Numbered from the stretch's first letter, positions 23,124 to 35,883 are shown. The stretch: DNA of 64,000 nucleotides from Protea cynaroides (GCA_028583415.1 CM053266.1:86620149-86684148), one strand, 5' to 3'. Made by a program: numbers and translations. The notes: generated by a model not told the origin, from the sequence alone.

Positions 23124-24216
23124 GAGAGAGTGAATTAGAGCAAGGTTGAAGGAAGAAGAAGAGGAAGAACCACCATTGAAGGTCCTCCCTCAAACTTCTT
23201 GTTGGAATAACACCTAGTATAAGCATTAAGGTAACCTCTTAACTATTCTTTCCTTAATTAAAATGAACCCTTGATGATCTTATGAGGTAAAACCCAACCT
23301 CTAATCATGTTGGAACAAGATTCCAAAAGTCATTAATGGATATTAAGGTAGAATTGTTCACTAATGCTTATAATGGATAAACTAATGTAAGTAATCAATG
23401 TTGGAGATGATAATGAGATATAACATTGAATTGTTGTTGGGAAGTGGTCATTAATATAGTACAGACCCTTAGAAACCCTCTGAGATTACCCTTGATCCAT
23501 GCCATAGAGATTAGATCAAATTAGATTCAGTCCAAGCTCATTGGTACGAGGCGATCGACAAGGGCAATCGACAAAATTGACTTGATCGACTGCCTATGCT
23601 GTCATTGACTGCCTATGTTATAGTGAGGTGTATTCTTGGCATTCTTAATCCCAATTGACCAATTTGACTATGTTAACCATCCCACAACTCAAGAATGATA
23701 TAATAGAAATTATGGAATGATTAGTTTGATTAGAATATACTCCCATGTTTGTAAGCACGTGTGGTTACAAAGCTGACATTCATAGTTGGGAACCCTACAT
23801 GTATAAACCCATGGGAACAGGATTCTATCCTAACCAGTGGTTGAAGCCCATCATAAAACATTTGTAGAAGTGACCCTAGAGAGTACATGCCTCTAGAATC
23901 CATATTGACCAAAATACCTAACCGGTTGATGAAATTAAGTTGATCGACCACTTGTTGACAGCAAGCCTATTTTTGTTGAATTTTCAACCATGGACTGACT
24001 TAACCAATTGACCCTAGAACATGTTCCTAAGACTAATGAGGATACCCTAGACCTAATAGAAGCAAGACTAAACAATCATAGGTAATAACCATGTATCAAT
24101 TGCAATAGGTAAGCCGACATAGGAAAACAAGGGAAAGGACTTTGTCTGCTACGAAGTAAGGATTAGCTCACCAATACATGTGAGATTAGCTTTATTTTAT
24201 TTGCTTGTTTTTCTCC

Positions 24217-24531
24217 ATGTTCAAATTGAGAATGAGAGGGAAAATGTAACTCATGGCCTATTTAAATACTTTTTCGAGTCAGTCGATCGACAAAATCGAT
24301 CTGATCAACTGTTAGATCTAATCAACCACCTCGATTGACCTCCTGCTGACAAAAAGCTTATTTTGGGTTAATTTTTTAAAAAATTTATCGAGAAACCCAT
24401 TGTTGCATGCTCTAACATGATTATAAAATGATTTTAAATGATAATTAATCATTGGAGTATAGATTTAGATTAAAATAAATTGTTACTAATGTTAAATATC
24501 GATATATTCTGTACAGGAATAGATAGCAACA
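24217..24531 (+). other. Leader of element B
   Basis: Non-coding sequence between the deletion-truncated 5' LTR and gag. It contains a cluster of TCGATCGAC-type words at 24285-24365 followed by GCTGACAAAAAGCTTATTTT, an arrangement also found mid-LTR in B at about 23930-23975. Confidence 0.6.
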
Positions 24532-25380
24532 CTTCTCAATGGTCCCAAACACTCGTAATAGTCAATGTAATCAAGACACCCCTCAGAAAAGCTTTCAAGG
24601 TGCCTTGGAGAACACACCTTTGCCTACTACTGCTATTCCACCTCCTTTACCTCCCCTTGTAAGGACTACTGATGACCTAGAAGCCATCATAGGAAACCTT
24701 GCACAGACCATGGAATAGCAACAACAGCAGCAGTAGCAACAATTGCAATTTATGAATGAACTCATTACAGTTTTGCGATAAACCCCTGTGTAAATCGGTG
24801 TTCCTCTTGCATCGGCAACTGCTACTGTCTGCACCACTACTGAGCCAGTAGCTCCTGTATTAAATGCAACTGGGCCAACTACTACAATTACTCACCCCAC
24901 TGGGTTGCCATAGTCGATCCACCATGTTAATATAGGAGTGCCTGTTGCCCCATTCCAGATTGAAGCTGCCCAGGCCAAATGCTCTAGATTGCTAGAAAGG
25001 TCTCAAAAGATGAAGCCGCTGAAGTTTATTGGAGTGGGAGACAACCCACTACATATTGTAGTCTGGATGTAGTCTATTGAGAAGTGTTTCAAGATGATGG
25101 TACTGACCGAGGAACAACAAATTCTCTACATAAGTCACATGATGGAAGGTGAACCCTATACTTAGTGGGAATCGAACCAGATGATTCTCGCATCTCGTAA
25201 CTTAGGCTATGTTCAAGGAAGTGTTCTTTAATAACTACTTCTCTAGAAGCTTCCGGGATAAGAAAGAGATAAAATATCTGAGTTACTACCAAGGCCAAAA
25301 GACTCTGGAACCACTCATTCTTTTGTATCCCCTGAGTTCGCCAAGAAGTTGTCCTTACCTACTAAGCAATTAGTATCCGA
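24532..25380 (+). pseudogene. gag pseudogene of element B
   Basis: Pieces resemble chromovirus capsid sequence: a glutamine-rich N-terminal part (about 24715-24780, with CAG-to-TAG stops), then a segment with KMKPLKFIGVGDNP and IEKCFKMM, and a late FNNYFSRSFRDKKE segment like the FEKYFPRSFRDS of element E. Frames change several times and stops are frequent. No CCHC knuckle is present, and the aspartic protease motif is missing: the sequence jumps to the end of the protease region near 25390, so a deletion spans the gag-pro junction. Confidence 0.7.
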
Positions 25381-28300
25381 ATTGGTTGTTTGAACTCCCT
25401 TAGGACTGGAAGTAGTACTGACAGAGTACTATGGCCCGTGTCAAGTTCAGCTATAGGATCAGAATCTGAATGTTAATTTGATCAAACTCAACATGTCAAA
25501 TTTTGATGCTATTTTAGGCTTGGACTGGCTCTCCACATATCGTGCTTTGTACTGGAAAGAAGATTCTTTTCCAACCAACTGATGAAAAAGCATTTGAATT
25601 TATTGGAATTAAACCTAAAAGGGTAAGAAGATGTTTATATCTGCAATGCATGACTGTAAGCTGCTACAATAAGGTTACATTGGTATTTAGCATCTGTGAT
25701 TAATACTACCATGGAAATACCAACCATTGATCAGATTGATGTAGTAAATGAGTTCCCAGATGTGTTCCCTAAAGACTTACCTAGTTTACCTCCTGATCAT
25801 GAAATTGAGTTTGTAATCAATCTAGTTCCAGGATCAGCTCTTGTATCTAAAGCCCATTATTAGGATGGCACCCTCTGAGTTGAAGGAACTGAAAGTTCAA
25901 CTCTAAGAGCTATTAGATAAGGGATTCATAAGACCTAGTATCTCCCCTTGGGGTGCACCAATCTTGTTTTTCAAGAAGAAAGAAGGAAGTGTTCAATTAT
26001 GCATTGATTATCGTGAGCTGAACAAGCTTACTATCAAGAATTGATATCCTCTGCCTAGGATTGATGATCTTTTCGATCAACTTCAAGGCGCTCAAGTATT
26101 CTCTAAGATAAATCTCTGATCTGGATATCATCAGCTGAAGATCAGAGAATGCAATATTTCGAAGACAGCTTTTAAGACTCGATATGGACATTATGAGTTC
26201 TTAGTCATGTCTTTTAGATTGACTAATGAGCTAGTGTCATTTATGGAGCTCATGAATAGAGTATTCCATGAATTTCTAGATCACTCTGTGATTATATTCA
26301 TTGGTGACATTCTTGTCAACTCAGAGAGTATGGAAGATCATGCCATGTATCTTCGTCAAGCCTTGCAAAGACTTAGACAAGAGAAACTGTTTGCCAAGTT
26401 TAAGAAGTATGAGTTTTGGTTGAGAGAAGTTACCTTTTTGGGTCATGTCATATCTACCAAAGGAATATCAATTGATCCAAATAAGATCAAAGCAGTACTC
26501 AACTGGGAAGCTCCAAAGATGGTCATTAAAGTTAAAAGTTTTCTTGAATTGGCAAGATATTATAGAAGGTTCATTGCTAAACTTCACGAGAATAGTCATT
26601 CCTTTGACATAGCTCACAAAGAAGGAAACAAAGTTCGCGTGGTCAGAGAAGGGTGAAGCAGAATTTCAGTTGTTAAAAGAGAAATTAATATCTGCCCTAG
26701 TTTTGACTATCCCGTCAGGATTAGAAGGACTAGTAGTGTATACTGATGAATCCAAACTAAGACTTGGTTGTGTTCTGATGCAAGAAGGCAAGATAATTGC
26801 CTATGCCTATGGACAGTTGAAGGAACATGAGAAGAATTATTCAACTCATGATCTTGAGTTAGCTGCTGTACCATTCACACTCAAGACATGGAGACACTAC
26901 TTGTATGGAGAAAAGTTCCAAATAATGTCTGACCATAGGAGTCTCACATACTTATTCAACCAGAAGGAACTCAATATGAGACAAAGAAGGTGGTTAAAGT
27001 TATTAAAGGATTATGATTATGATATCTAATATCACCAAGGAAAAGCTAACGCGGTGGCTAATGCTCTCCGCAGAAAAGTCGTAAGCAAAGAAGAAAGCAA
27101 CTATGTTCTATCTAAATACCAAGTCATTCCTCTACCCATAGCAGAAGATTCCATTGCTAGTATTCTACTAGAATATTTGATTGAAGCCACTACGACCACT
27201 CTAGGTGCCCTTCAAATACAACCAACATTATGGCAAGAAATCAAATCAGCTATAATTTTAGATCATCACCTAAGTGCATTGAAGAGTAAACTTGAGAATG
27301 GAAGGCAAGATCCTGATTTCATTCTGAACAATGGAATTATCTATTATCTTGGTAGAGTATGCATGCCATAATCTACAGAAGATTTGAAGGAAAAGATTTT
27401 AATCGAAGCCCATTCACCCCCATACTCTATGCACCTAAAAGTACAAAGATGTACCATGATTTGAAGAAATTTTTTTGGTAGAGAGGTTTGAAGGCCTATA
27501 TGGCTAAGTCTGTTTACAAGTGTTTGACGTGACAACAAATGAAAGCAGAACATTAAAGGCCATCTAGTAAACTAAAACCGTTATTAGTACCAGAATGGAA
27601 ATGGGATCACATTACCACGGACTTCATCACAGGTTTACCATTGACATCATGCTCTCTGGATGCAGTCTGGGTTATTATGGACAAGTTACTAAAACCATAA
27701 GATTCATTGCAAATCATCCTCAGTATTCCATGGATAAGCTAACTAGACTGTATATGGATCAAATTATCCGTTTGTACGATGTTCCCACTGGCATTATATT
27801 TGATCACGACCCAAGATTCACATCCAAGTTTTGGTAAGGATTACAAAATGTCATGGGTACTCAACTGAAGTTTAGTACTGCCTTTTACCCTCAGATGGAT
27901 GAACAGTCTGAGAGAACAATACAAATATTAGAAGATATGCTCAGAGCTTGCACTCTAGATTTCAAAAGAAATTGGGATCAAAATCTCTCATTAATGGAGT
28001 TTGCTTATAATAATAGCTATCAATCTACAATTAAGATGGCACCATATGAAGCATTGTATGGAAGGAAATGTAGAACTCCCCTATATTAGAATGAAGTTAG
28101 TGAAAGAAGAATCCTTGGATTAGATATCATCCAAGAGACTTGCAAGAATGTTGATCTGATAAGAGAAAGGATTAAAGCTGCTCAGTCAAAACAAAAGAGC
28201 TATGTAGACGTTCGTCACAAAGATCTTGAGTTTGAGATAAGCAATAAGGTTTTTACGAAAGTATCTCCTTTCAAGGGAATTAGAAGGTTCGGCAAGAAGG

Positions 28301-28700
28301 AGAAGCAAAGTCCAAGATACATACAACCATATGAGATACTTAGCCGAAGTGGAGCTATAGCTTACCAACTAGCTCTACCTCCCTTACTTGCTGGTGTTCA
28401 TAATGTGTTCCATGTGTCGATGCTAAAGAAGTACATCACTGACCCAACACATGTGCTAAACTTGGAACCTCCTATGATGGATACAAACCTAAATTATGAA
28501 GTAGAACTGCCAGGAATCTGGGATATAAAGGTTTACTAGCTGAGAAATCAATCCATTGCCTATATCAAAGTACAATGGAATAACCATCCTAAGGATGAAG
28601 TGCCATAGGAGAAGGGAGATGAGATCCGTTATAAATACCCTCACTTGTTTTAGGAACAAGGTAAGACAATTTCAAGGAAAAACTTTTTTAGTTGGGGGAA
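25381..28700 (+). pseudogene. pol pseudogene of element B (protease end, RT, RNase H, integrase, chromodomain)
   Basis: In order: protease C-terminal FDAILGLDWL (about 25500), RT from PSELKELKVQL (about 25870) through LCIDYRELNKLTIKN, RNase H with VVYTDESKLRLGC and HEKNYSTHDLELAAV, integrase core with QSERTIQILEDM (about 27905) and a chromodomain-like tail ending YPHLF before the polypurine tract. Two catalytic RT aspartates are lost: KIDL reads KINL (26111-26113) followed by a stop, and FIDD reads FIGD (26303-26305). Several CAG/CAA/TGG codons have become stops. Not functional. Confidence 0.88.
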
Positions 28701-28702
28701 AT
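28690..28702 (+). other. Polypurine tract of element B
   Basis: AGTTGGGGGAAAT immediately precedes the first base of the 3' LTR. This is the expected plus-strand DNA primer site of an LTR retrotransposon. Confidence 0.75.
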
Positions 28703-29248
28703 TGTGAAATTCGCATCCAAAAATACAAACTAATTTGACTTTTTCTCACGTAATAGGTTCTCCTGTGGACACTAACCTAGCATCCGTATCTTCAATGGAG
28801 TGTATTGAACTCTAGGTAAGAGCCAAAACCCTTTTAATATAAGTATAGGAGCTTGGTTTGAGGTTAACAATCGATCAACCCTTGACTTGGCCATCCTGAA
28901 CCAATTAGAGATTAGCAGTCAACCAAGGTGGTTAATGAAATGGATTTGATCGACTGCCTCTGTTTTCGTCGATCGCCCATCCCCAGAACTAGGCCAATTT
29001 GAGTTTTATTAGTTAGGCTTAGTTCCAACTGGTTTTTAAGCACCTATAATCATCCCAAATCATGTGGGACCCATATTTGAATGTGTTGGAGTGTCAATTG
29101 ACAACCTTTAAGCCTCTTCTATCACTCTTTTACTTGTAATAGGATTCTCAAGAGAAGAGTTGCAGTGCAACTCTAACACTTGCATATCTCCCTAATGTGA
29201 ACTCTCTAATAAACCCGAATAGGTATCATTAGAAACTCTGATAAGTTT

Positions 29249-29251
<3 letters not shown>

Positions 29252-29307
<56 letters not shown>
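29252..29307. repeat. (GA)n microsatellite
   Basis: About 28 GA units in B's 3' LTR. The 5' LTR has only a short GAGAGAAAGAGAG at the same place, so expansion followed insertion. Confidence 0.95.
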
Positions 29308-29312
<5 letters not shown>

Positions 29313-29681
29313 TAAATTGGAGCAAGGCTGAAGGAAGAAGAAAAGGAATAACCATCATTGAAGGTCCTCCCTCAAACTTCTTGCGGGAACTCTACCTAGC
29401 ATAGGTGTCACACCCCAATTCTGGTCTAACCAGAATGGTGTGATGAACCGCCAATAAACCAACGGTTCACCCAGGATCTCGCATAGGTCGTACCCACTAT
29501 ATCAAACCACACACACATTCCACATTAATAATCAAAGGTAATAAACAATAAGCGGAAGTCTTACAGATGATGAACTGAGATTCTAACAGTGATAAATAAG
29601 TATTTAATCCAATTATCTCCAAACTACAAGACATAAAAATAAATAATCAATTACATATCCATGTTCAAATTATAACTAAAC

Positions 29682-29813
29682 TTAAACAAAAACACATTGG
29701 TTGCACTCGCATGATGAATCATGCGCATCTTCTTCAGTGTCTACATTCATCGCAGCAACGTATCCATACGTCGGTGCATTCATATATTCTTCAACGATAG
29801 GACCTGCATCATC
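29682..29813 (-). other. LTR cysteine-tail segment (A-3 solo LTR)
   Basis: Open from GATGATGCAGG to TAA. It encodes the EEYMNAPTYGYVAAM and EEDAHDSSCECNQCVFV-stop words with all cysteines intact. Confidence 0.5.
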
Positions 29814-30689
29814 AACTAAAAATATTCGACGTCAAAAGGATGAGCACACATCACTGCTCAGTGAGCAAACAAAACAACGCAACAAACATATGTATGCATT
29901 CAATTCATATCTTTGGTCTAGTTTATAAGTTTACAATGTGCTATAGAAAGGATTGGCAGCCACCGCACCTCTATACACGAGTGTGTGAATCCGCCCAATG
30001 TATCAAACACCACTGTCGTCCCATATGCACCCAACATGGAATAGAGATAGAGCTAAAGTGTCTGGATCAAACACCGCCAACACTTTCCCTGATGCCCTAC
30101 CCATACCAACATGTAAGCCCCTATTGGCGAGGGCTTGCAAACTGGGCTCATAACTAACCATTCCTATATGTCATCACAGTAGGCCCTATCCTAGCACAGC
30201 TCCTTACGGTATAGAGATAGGGCTCGAGTCTAGTGGCCAAGTCGGAGACCATAGTGCCACTTCCTCCCCCTGATACCCTATCCGCACCAAGCATGCTAAG
30301 ACAGAAGCGATACGAAAAGGTGCTAGTGTGAGGAATGATCCTAGACCCCAGGCCCTTTCCATTCTATACACCAATGAAAATAATCACATGCCTAACAATC
30401 ACATCCTAGCATAGCGAGTATGCATGAACAATATAATAACTGAAAGTAAAGATGACATGCGAGTATGCACAAACATCAATCCACAGAATCATAATTACTA
30501 ACAACATTTTACTGTTATTAAGTTATTAGGGTTTAGGTCCGATTCCCTTACCTGACACTTGATTGCTAGCTTGCTCCGCGTCACAGAATCCAAATTTGCT
30601 ATCACCAGGTCCTACACGATGTTAGGGTTGAATTAGAATTAGTTTCTTAGGTTACGTTGGTCGGAAAACCAACTGGATCAAAATATACC

Positions 30690-30880
30690 CCTCACAGTTC
30701 ATATCAATCGTAGGTATCGATCATTGCACTGTGGGGAAAGGTGTGACCGGTATGCTTGACCTGTCTCCCACAGACCAGCTCTCGAGAGGTACCGATCGCA
30801 GTACCGGTGGCACATGGTGCGACCGGTATGCTTCCGAAAGACCACCAACTTGGTGTTCACCTTTCGTCGATCACCCCCTA
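30690..30880 (-). promoter_or_regulatory. TCGA/ACCGGT palindrome cluster, mid-LTR, A-3 type
   Basis: Repeated TACCGGT, GACCGGTATG and TACCGATCG words with dyad symmetry. The partner cluster of the same LTR is at 31370-31445, on the U3 side of the TATA-like TATTTAA (about 31267). No known factor site is claimed. Confidence 0.5.
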
Positions 30881-31369
30881 TTGGATCTAAGGTTTCTCCT
30901 ATGCATTCTAGGCTTGAGCAACGAGTTAGAGTTGTTTCATGTTCCATTTAAGTCCTAGTTTTGATGATCCTTTGCCTAAAATGCGAATCTAGGGTTTATC
31001 GACTGTATTAGGGTTTGACGGCAATTTAAGGGTTTTAGATCAATACCTCACCTTGAATGGTATTGATCAATTCATGATAAATCATCTATAATGCTTAAGT
31101 TAGAGAGAAAGTTCAATCACTTATCGTTGGTTTGCAACTATGGTGTTCTTCGTCCAACGGCGGCTCCTCTCCCTCTTTTCTTAGCTCTTTCTCCTTCTTC
31201 GATCTCTTTCTCCTCTCTAGGGTTTGTGAGGATCAATCAAGGAGTTTTAAGGAGGTTTAAGGGTCCTTAAATAGACTAGGATAGAGTTTATGAAGTTTCC
31301 CTACGTTAGGAAAGTCCCTAGGCTCGAGATTTGGAAAGCGGGACCCGTAGAGATCCATTTTCAGATCTA

Positions 31370-31445
31370 ACCAGTCTGCCCGTGCAGACATACCGGTCGA
31401 CCGGTACCATCGATCTGTAACATAGACCGGTATGAAAAATATCAT
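31370..31445 (-). promoter_or_regulatory. TCGA/ACCGGT palindrome cluster, U3, A-3 type
   Basis: Contains TACCGGTCGACCGGTA, a perfect palindrome, and GACCGGTATG. It lies between the LTR start and the TATA region. Confidence 0.55.
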
Positions 31446-33367
31446 ACTTTCAGGTCTATTTTTGTACCTGGTTGTCATCTGCTCATCCCCTATGGCCCGG
31501 TGATGATTGGAAAACCTGTTACGACATGAATTAAAGGTTTTGATCGGGTTCATAGAGTGCGGGTCTAACAATAAGCATTAAGGTAACATTTAAACTATTA
31601 TTTCCTTACTTAGAATGAACCCTTGATGATCTTATGAGGTAAAACCCAATATCTAATCATGTTGGAACAAGATTCCAGAAGGCATTAATGGATATGAAGA
31701 TAGAATTATTCACTAATGCTTATAATGGATAAACTGATGTAAGTAATCAATGTAGGACATGATAATGCGATAGAACATTGAATTGTTGTTGGAAAGTGGT
31801 CAATAATATAGTACAGACCCTTAGAAACCCTTTAGGATTGCCCTTTACCCCGTGCCATGGAGATCGGATCAAATTAGACTCAGTCCAAGCTCACTGATAT
31901 GAGGCAGTCAACAAGGGCAGTCGACAAAATTGACTTGATCGACTGCCTATGCTGTCATCGACCATCTGTGTTACAGTGAGGTGTATTGTTGGTATTTTCA
32001 ATCCTAATTGACAAATTTGACTATGTTAACCATCCTACACCTCAAGAATGATATAGGGGACGTTATGGAGTGATTAGTTTGATTAGAATGTATTCCCAAG
32101 AGTATAAGCATGTGTGGTTGCAAAGCCGACATTCATAGTCGGGAACCATACATGTATACAACCCATGGGAATAAGATTTTATACTAACTAGTGGTTGAAA
32201 CCCATCATAAAACATTTGTTGAAGTGACCCTAGAGAGGTATAAACCTCTGGAATTCATATTGACCAAAATACCGAACCGGTTGATGAAATTGAGTTGATC
32301 GACCACTTCATCAACCACCTATTGACAGCAAACCTATTTTCGTTGAATTTTTAAGTAGGGACATTGAGACTTAACCAATTGGCCCTAGGACATGTTCCTA
32401 AGACTAATGAGGATACCCTAGACCTAATAGAAGTGAGACTAAACAATCATAGGTAATAACAGTGTATCAATTGCAATAGGTAAGCCGACATAAGAAAACA
32501 AGGGAAAGGACTCTTTCTGCTATATAGTAAGGATTAGCTCACCAATACAGGTGAGGGATTAGATTTATTTTATTTTCTTATTTTTTGTGTGCATGTGCTT
32601 GCTATTTGTTTGGATTATTGTGTGATAACATGTCATCTAATAACTATGATAATTGCTCAAGCATTCTTGCATATTATTAACTCTATATTGGATTGGTAGA
32701 TTATGGACATGTGGATGTTTGATAACATGATTGTTTGTCATTTGCTTATGTCCTAGTGGATCAGGATGGGTGGAATGGGATGGTTCATCTTGGTCCATTA
32801 AGCTAGGATATGGGTACCTGCATTAGTATTATTCTTGGTTTAGGTTTCAATATCCCATAATAAATAACTTTTGCCTATAGGGGTTTAGGTATTGGCATAG
32901 GCTTATTTATGGACCAACCATGGGCTCGGACTCTTTTGCAGCTAGAGCATGGTTCTAGACATGGGCTGAGTGCTAGCCTCTAGTGTCTCAAGTGAAAGCT
33001 AGGGATGAGTCCAATTTTAGTGATCATACGATGGACTAAAAGCACACCCAGAGATGTAAAGTGAGGCTTACTACTGTGATGCCAGGAGGAAGCCTATGAT
33101 GGGCGAATGCTGGTAGATGCCAGGTCAGTGTACTTGGATCGTATCTTTATTTTTTGGGTCATGTTTTACATATGGCACAGCTAAGTGTGTTTCATTTACC
33201 TCACCCGTGCTTGAATGTTCATTACTAGGATTTAGGTTTGATGCTACTCGCACATGCTAAACCTTAATAAACTGTCTATGCACTGTGTGCTCGTGTATGC
33301 TAATTTCTCACTGAGCATGTGTTTTTGCTCACCCTTGAACGTATAAAAATTTTAAATTGTTTTGCAG

Positions 33368-33465
33368 ATGATAATACTGTTGAAAATGATGTGATTGAAG
33401 ATGAAGTGTCTGAAAATGATTCGCACGATTCTTCGTGTGAATGCAATGATTCTCTTTATTGCTAG
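33368..33465 (+). other. LTR cysteine-tail segment (family B)
   Basis: It follows TTGTTTTGCAG, a good splice-acceptor match. Thirty-two acidic codons start DDNTVEND and end NDSHDSSCECNDSLYC-stop. Only the HDSSCECN core and general acidity are shared with A-group copies. Confidence 0.5.
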
Positions 33466-33950
33466 AAGACAAGTTTCGTGAAGAAGAGAAGGCATCTCTA
33501 TCTAGGAGATGAGATTATTAAGACTTTATTTAGATTTAGCTTTGTTAATTACTTTGTTTTCGTACATTGTTTGACCTGTGATGGTTTTGATTAAGTATTC
33601 AGTACTTGGTATTATTTATTTATGTCATGGTTTGAAGACAGATAACCTTTTACTATAATTATCTAACACAATCAGACTTAGTTTATGATTTTGGTTATTG
33701 ATTTCCACTATTATCCTGATTGTGCCTCTAATTTTTCCCATAATTAATGTTGTGATTAACGGAAGAGTTGTGATATGTAAGTACTGTGAACGGATTCTGG
33801 TATGGTAGTTGTAAGACCCACACTCCACTAACTTGGTCTAACCGTGTCGTGCCAGGTCTTCCCATCATTCCTGGACTAAGTGGACCGAGCGTCTGAAGAT
33901 AGATCACAAACTAGGTATGAGAATCGAGTTAAAAATGCTAAAAATATACC

Positions 33951-34085
33951 TAAGGTCGCATGCCTGGGTAGGTATGGTAGACCATAAGGAAGGGAACCAA
34001 AAATCTCAAATCCAAAATCCCATGGTCGATGAATTTGACCTTACGGTCAATGGTTTATGAGACCGTATGATCGACCGTGAGAAAC
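33951..34085 (+). promoter_or_regulatory. TCGA palindrome cluster, U3, A-2 type
   Basis: Words GGTCGATG, TACGGTCAA and GATCGACCGTGAG lie about 90 bases before the TATA box. The family word TACGGTCGACC differs from the A-1 (GGGTCGA) and A-3 (CCGGTCGACCGG) words. Confidence 0.5.
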
Positions 34086-34174
34086 CCAGATCAGACTCCG
34101 AGTTTTGAAAACTTTCCTAAACTCAGGGATTGCTTTCCTAATTGAAATAGGACTCCATATGGAGAGTTTTACTC

Positions 34175-34182
34175 TATATAAA
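34175..34182 (+). promoter_or_regulatory. LTR TATA box of A3
   Basis: TATATAAA, followed by the purine-rich leader. Position agrees with the sibling LTRs. Confidence 0.6.
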
Positions 34183-34575
34183 GGACATCCCTCAGTCCTT
34201 TTTCACTCTTTTAGAACAATAGTAAACCCTAGAGAAAGAGAAGGAAGAGAAGGAAGAGAAGAAGAAGAAGAAAAAGCTAAAGAGAAGAGTTTACTAAGAA
34301 GGGATTGACTCTTTATCACAGGCAAAGATATGAAACGAATCTCTGGAGATGTAAACTCTAAGGAATAAGACTTCTATGGAGGATAGGCCATATCAACCTA
34401 TTATGATCTATGTGATTTCGTTGAGAAAATCCTAAGGAGAACCATGAGGAGTGAATTTGATGAATATGGTTGATAAGAAATTACTAATAATGGCCATAGG
34501 ATGACCTTAGGATAAACCCCATTGATGAACAGAAGAATTAACCCAGGAGGAACTCGAATTTCAGGTAGACTGTGA

Positions 34576-34745
34576 CCAAAAATCTCAAGGTCACAGCTAC
34601 GGTCGACCATAGCATGACCAGTATGACCAGAGGATCAACCATAGGCATTCGAGAAGATTTCAGAAATCATATGGTCGCAGCTATGGTCGCACCATATGCG
34701 ACCGTAGGGTATCGACCATAGACAGTAAGGTCGATACAGCATGAG
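34576..34745 (+). promoter_or_regulatory. TCGA palindrome cluster, mid-LTR, A-2 type
   Basis: Contains TACGGTCGACCATAG, ATGGTCGCAGCTATGGTCGC and GCGACCGTAGGGTATCGACC. Inverted and direct copies of the same word are packed within 170 bases. Confidence 0.5.
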
Positions 34746-35751
34746 ATCATAGGACCAATCAGGCACTTATCAGTGCTTTGGCTTGATTTTCGACTACTGT
34801 CACATGTTACATATGAACCCTAACTTAAATTCATATAAATTTTAGGTTGTTAAATCAATTCAAAGAGAATTTCAAGGCTTAGAAGGACATCGAGAATTGC
34901 TAAAAGGTGAGGAAACAAGACCTAAACTAATTGGATAATAATAAACTATTTATTTTTATTGAGTCCAACGCCATGATTGATTCTATGCTTGTATGCTTGT
35001 AATGTGCATCTCATATGTCATCCAATATTCCTTCTATTACTATTCATGCATATTTAATTCTGTTTATTTATAACATGATGTTGATGATGATGCTAGGAAT
35101 AGACATGTGAATGTATGTGTGTGGTTGGTGTGTTGGATGCGAGTCGAGCATCAGGGGGAGAACGTGGCATGGTGGTCTTTGACCTCGTCACCATACGCTA
35201 GCTCTATCTCTACTCAAGTTTTGCCCACTGACATCGTCGTATCGCCATTACCTTAGCAGAACTATTACGTCGTAAGGCATTAGGGGAGGTGGTCTCGGAC
35301 CGTGTGGTCTCTGACTCTGCCGGGGGGGGCCTTAGCTCTATCTCTATGGACGTATTGAGTGATGCTGGGGTGAGGCCTTGGATACACTGTTTGGCATTAG
35401 GATTGGTTAGTTGCGAGCCCAGTTTGCAAGCCCTCGCCAATAGGGGCTTAAATGTTGGTATGGGTTGGGCATCAGGGGAAGTGTTATGCGGTGTTTGATC
35501 TAGAAACTTTAGCTCTATCTCTATTCCATGATGGGTGCTTGTGGGACGACAATGGTATTTGATCCAATGGGCGAATTCACACACTCGTGTATAGAGGTGC
35601 GACGGCCACCAAACCTTTCTATAGCACATTGCAAACTTATAAATCCGACCAAAGATATGAATTGAATTCATGCATATGTTTGTTGCATTGTTTTGTTTGC
35701 TCACTGAGCCATGATGTGTGCTCACCCTTTTGACGTCGAATATTTTTAGTT

Positions 35752-35883
35752 GATGATCCATGTCCTACCGTTGAAGATTATATGAATGCACCGACGTATG
35801 GACATGTTCCTACGATGGACGTAGAAGATGAAGAAGATGCGCATGATTCATCATGCGAGTGCAACCAATGTGTTTTTGCTTAG
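35752..35883 (+). other. LTR cysteine-tail segment (A3 LTR)
   Basis: Open from GATGATCCATG to TAG. It encodes TVEDYMNAPTYGHV and EDAHDSSCECNQCVFA-stop. An in-frame TGA lies about 30 bases upstream, so if it is translated it needs a spliced or separate start. Confidence 0.5.

Larger units (their letters stand above)
20266..24216 (+). mobile_element. 5' LTR of element B (20266-20810 and 23124-24216)
   Basis: It matches 28703 onward in the 3' LTR. A TATA-like ATTATAAACTC lies at about 20777. TCGA words cluster at 20395-20530 and 23545-23640. After about 24216 the match to the 3' LTR stops abruptly, showing a deletion that removed the late LTR, the cysteine-tail segment and the primer site. Confidence 0.8.
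29406..31570 (-). mobile_element. Solo LTR, subfamily A-3, in the 3' LTR of B
   Basis: It runs from TGTCACACCCCAATT to GCGGGTCTAACA, 2165 bases. The flanking five bases are ATAGG and ATAAG; the uninterrupted 5' LTR of B reads ATAAG here, so the left copy has mutated once. No internal region, so a solo LTR. It carries palindromes of the ACCGGTCGACCGGTA type typical of subfamily A-3 (shared with the LTR at 52169-54432). Confidence 0.92.
20266..33809 (+). mobile_element. Chromovirus element B, decayed, both LTRs interrupted
   Basis: The element has a 5' LTR (20266-about 24216, containing a solo LTR), degraded gag and pol, a polypurine tract (28690-28702) and a 3' LTR (28703-33809, containing another solo LTR). 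The two LTRs align from their first bases (TGTAAAACCCACATC and TGTGAAATTCGCATCC) with many differences, so the insertion is old. The 5' LTR lacks its last ~1.2 kb and the primer site through a deletion. The 3' LTR is cut at 33809 by element A3. The five bases before the 5' LTR are CACTG; the matching duplication should lie beyond the window. Confidence 0.85.
28703..33809 (+). mobile_element. 3' LTR of element B (28703-29405 and 31571-33809)
   Basis: It matches the 5' LTR and extends about 1.2 kb further, showing the late LTR: CTCACTGAGC...GCTCACCC block at about 33308-33337, a TTTTGCAG acceptor-like site and a cysteine-tail segment. A solo LTR splits it at 29406, and A3 truncates it near its natural end. 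Confidence 0.8.

Noticed and set aside
24595..24837. 80-codon minus-strand frame with Cys-rich run
   Set aside because: Reverse of the glutamine-codon-rich gag start of element B.
35210..35761. 183-codon minus-strand frame in the A3 LTR
   Set aside because: It is antisense through the late LTR and is not open over this length in sibling LTRs.
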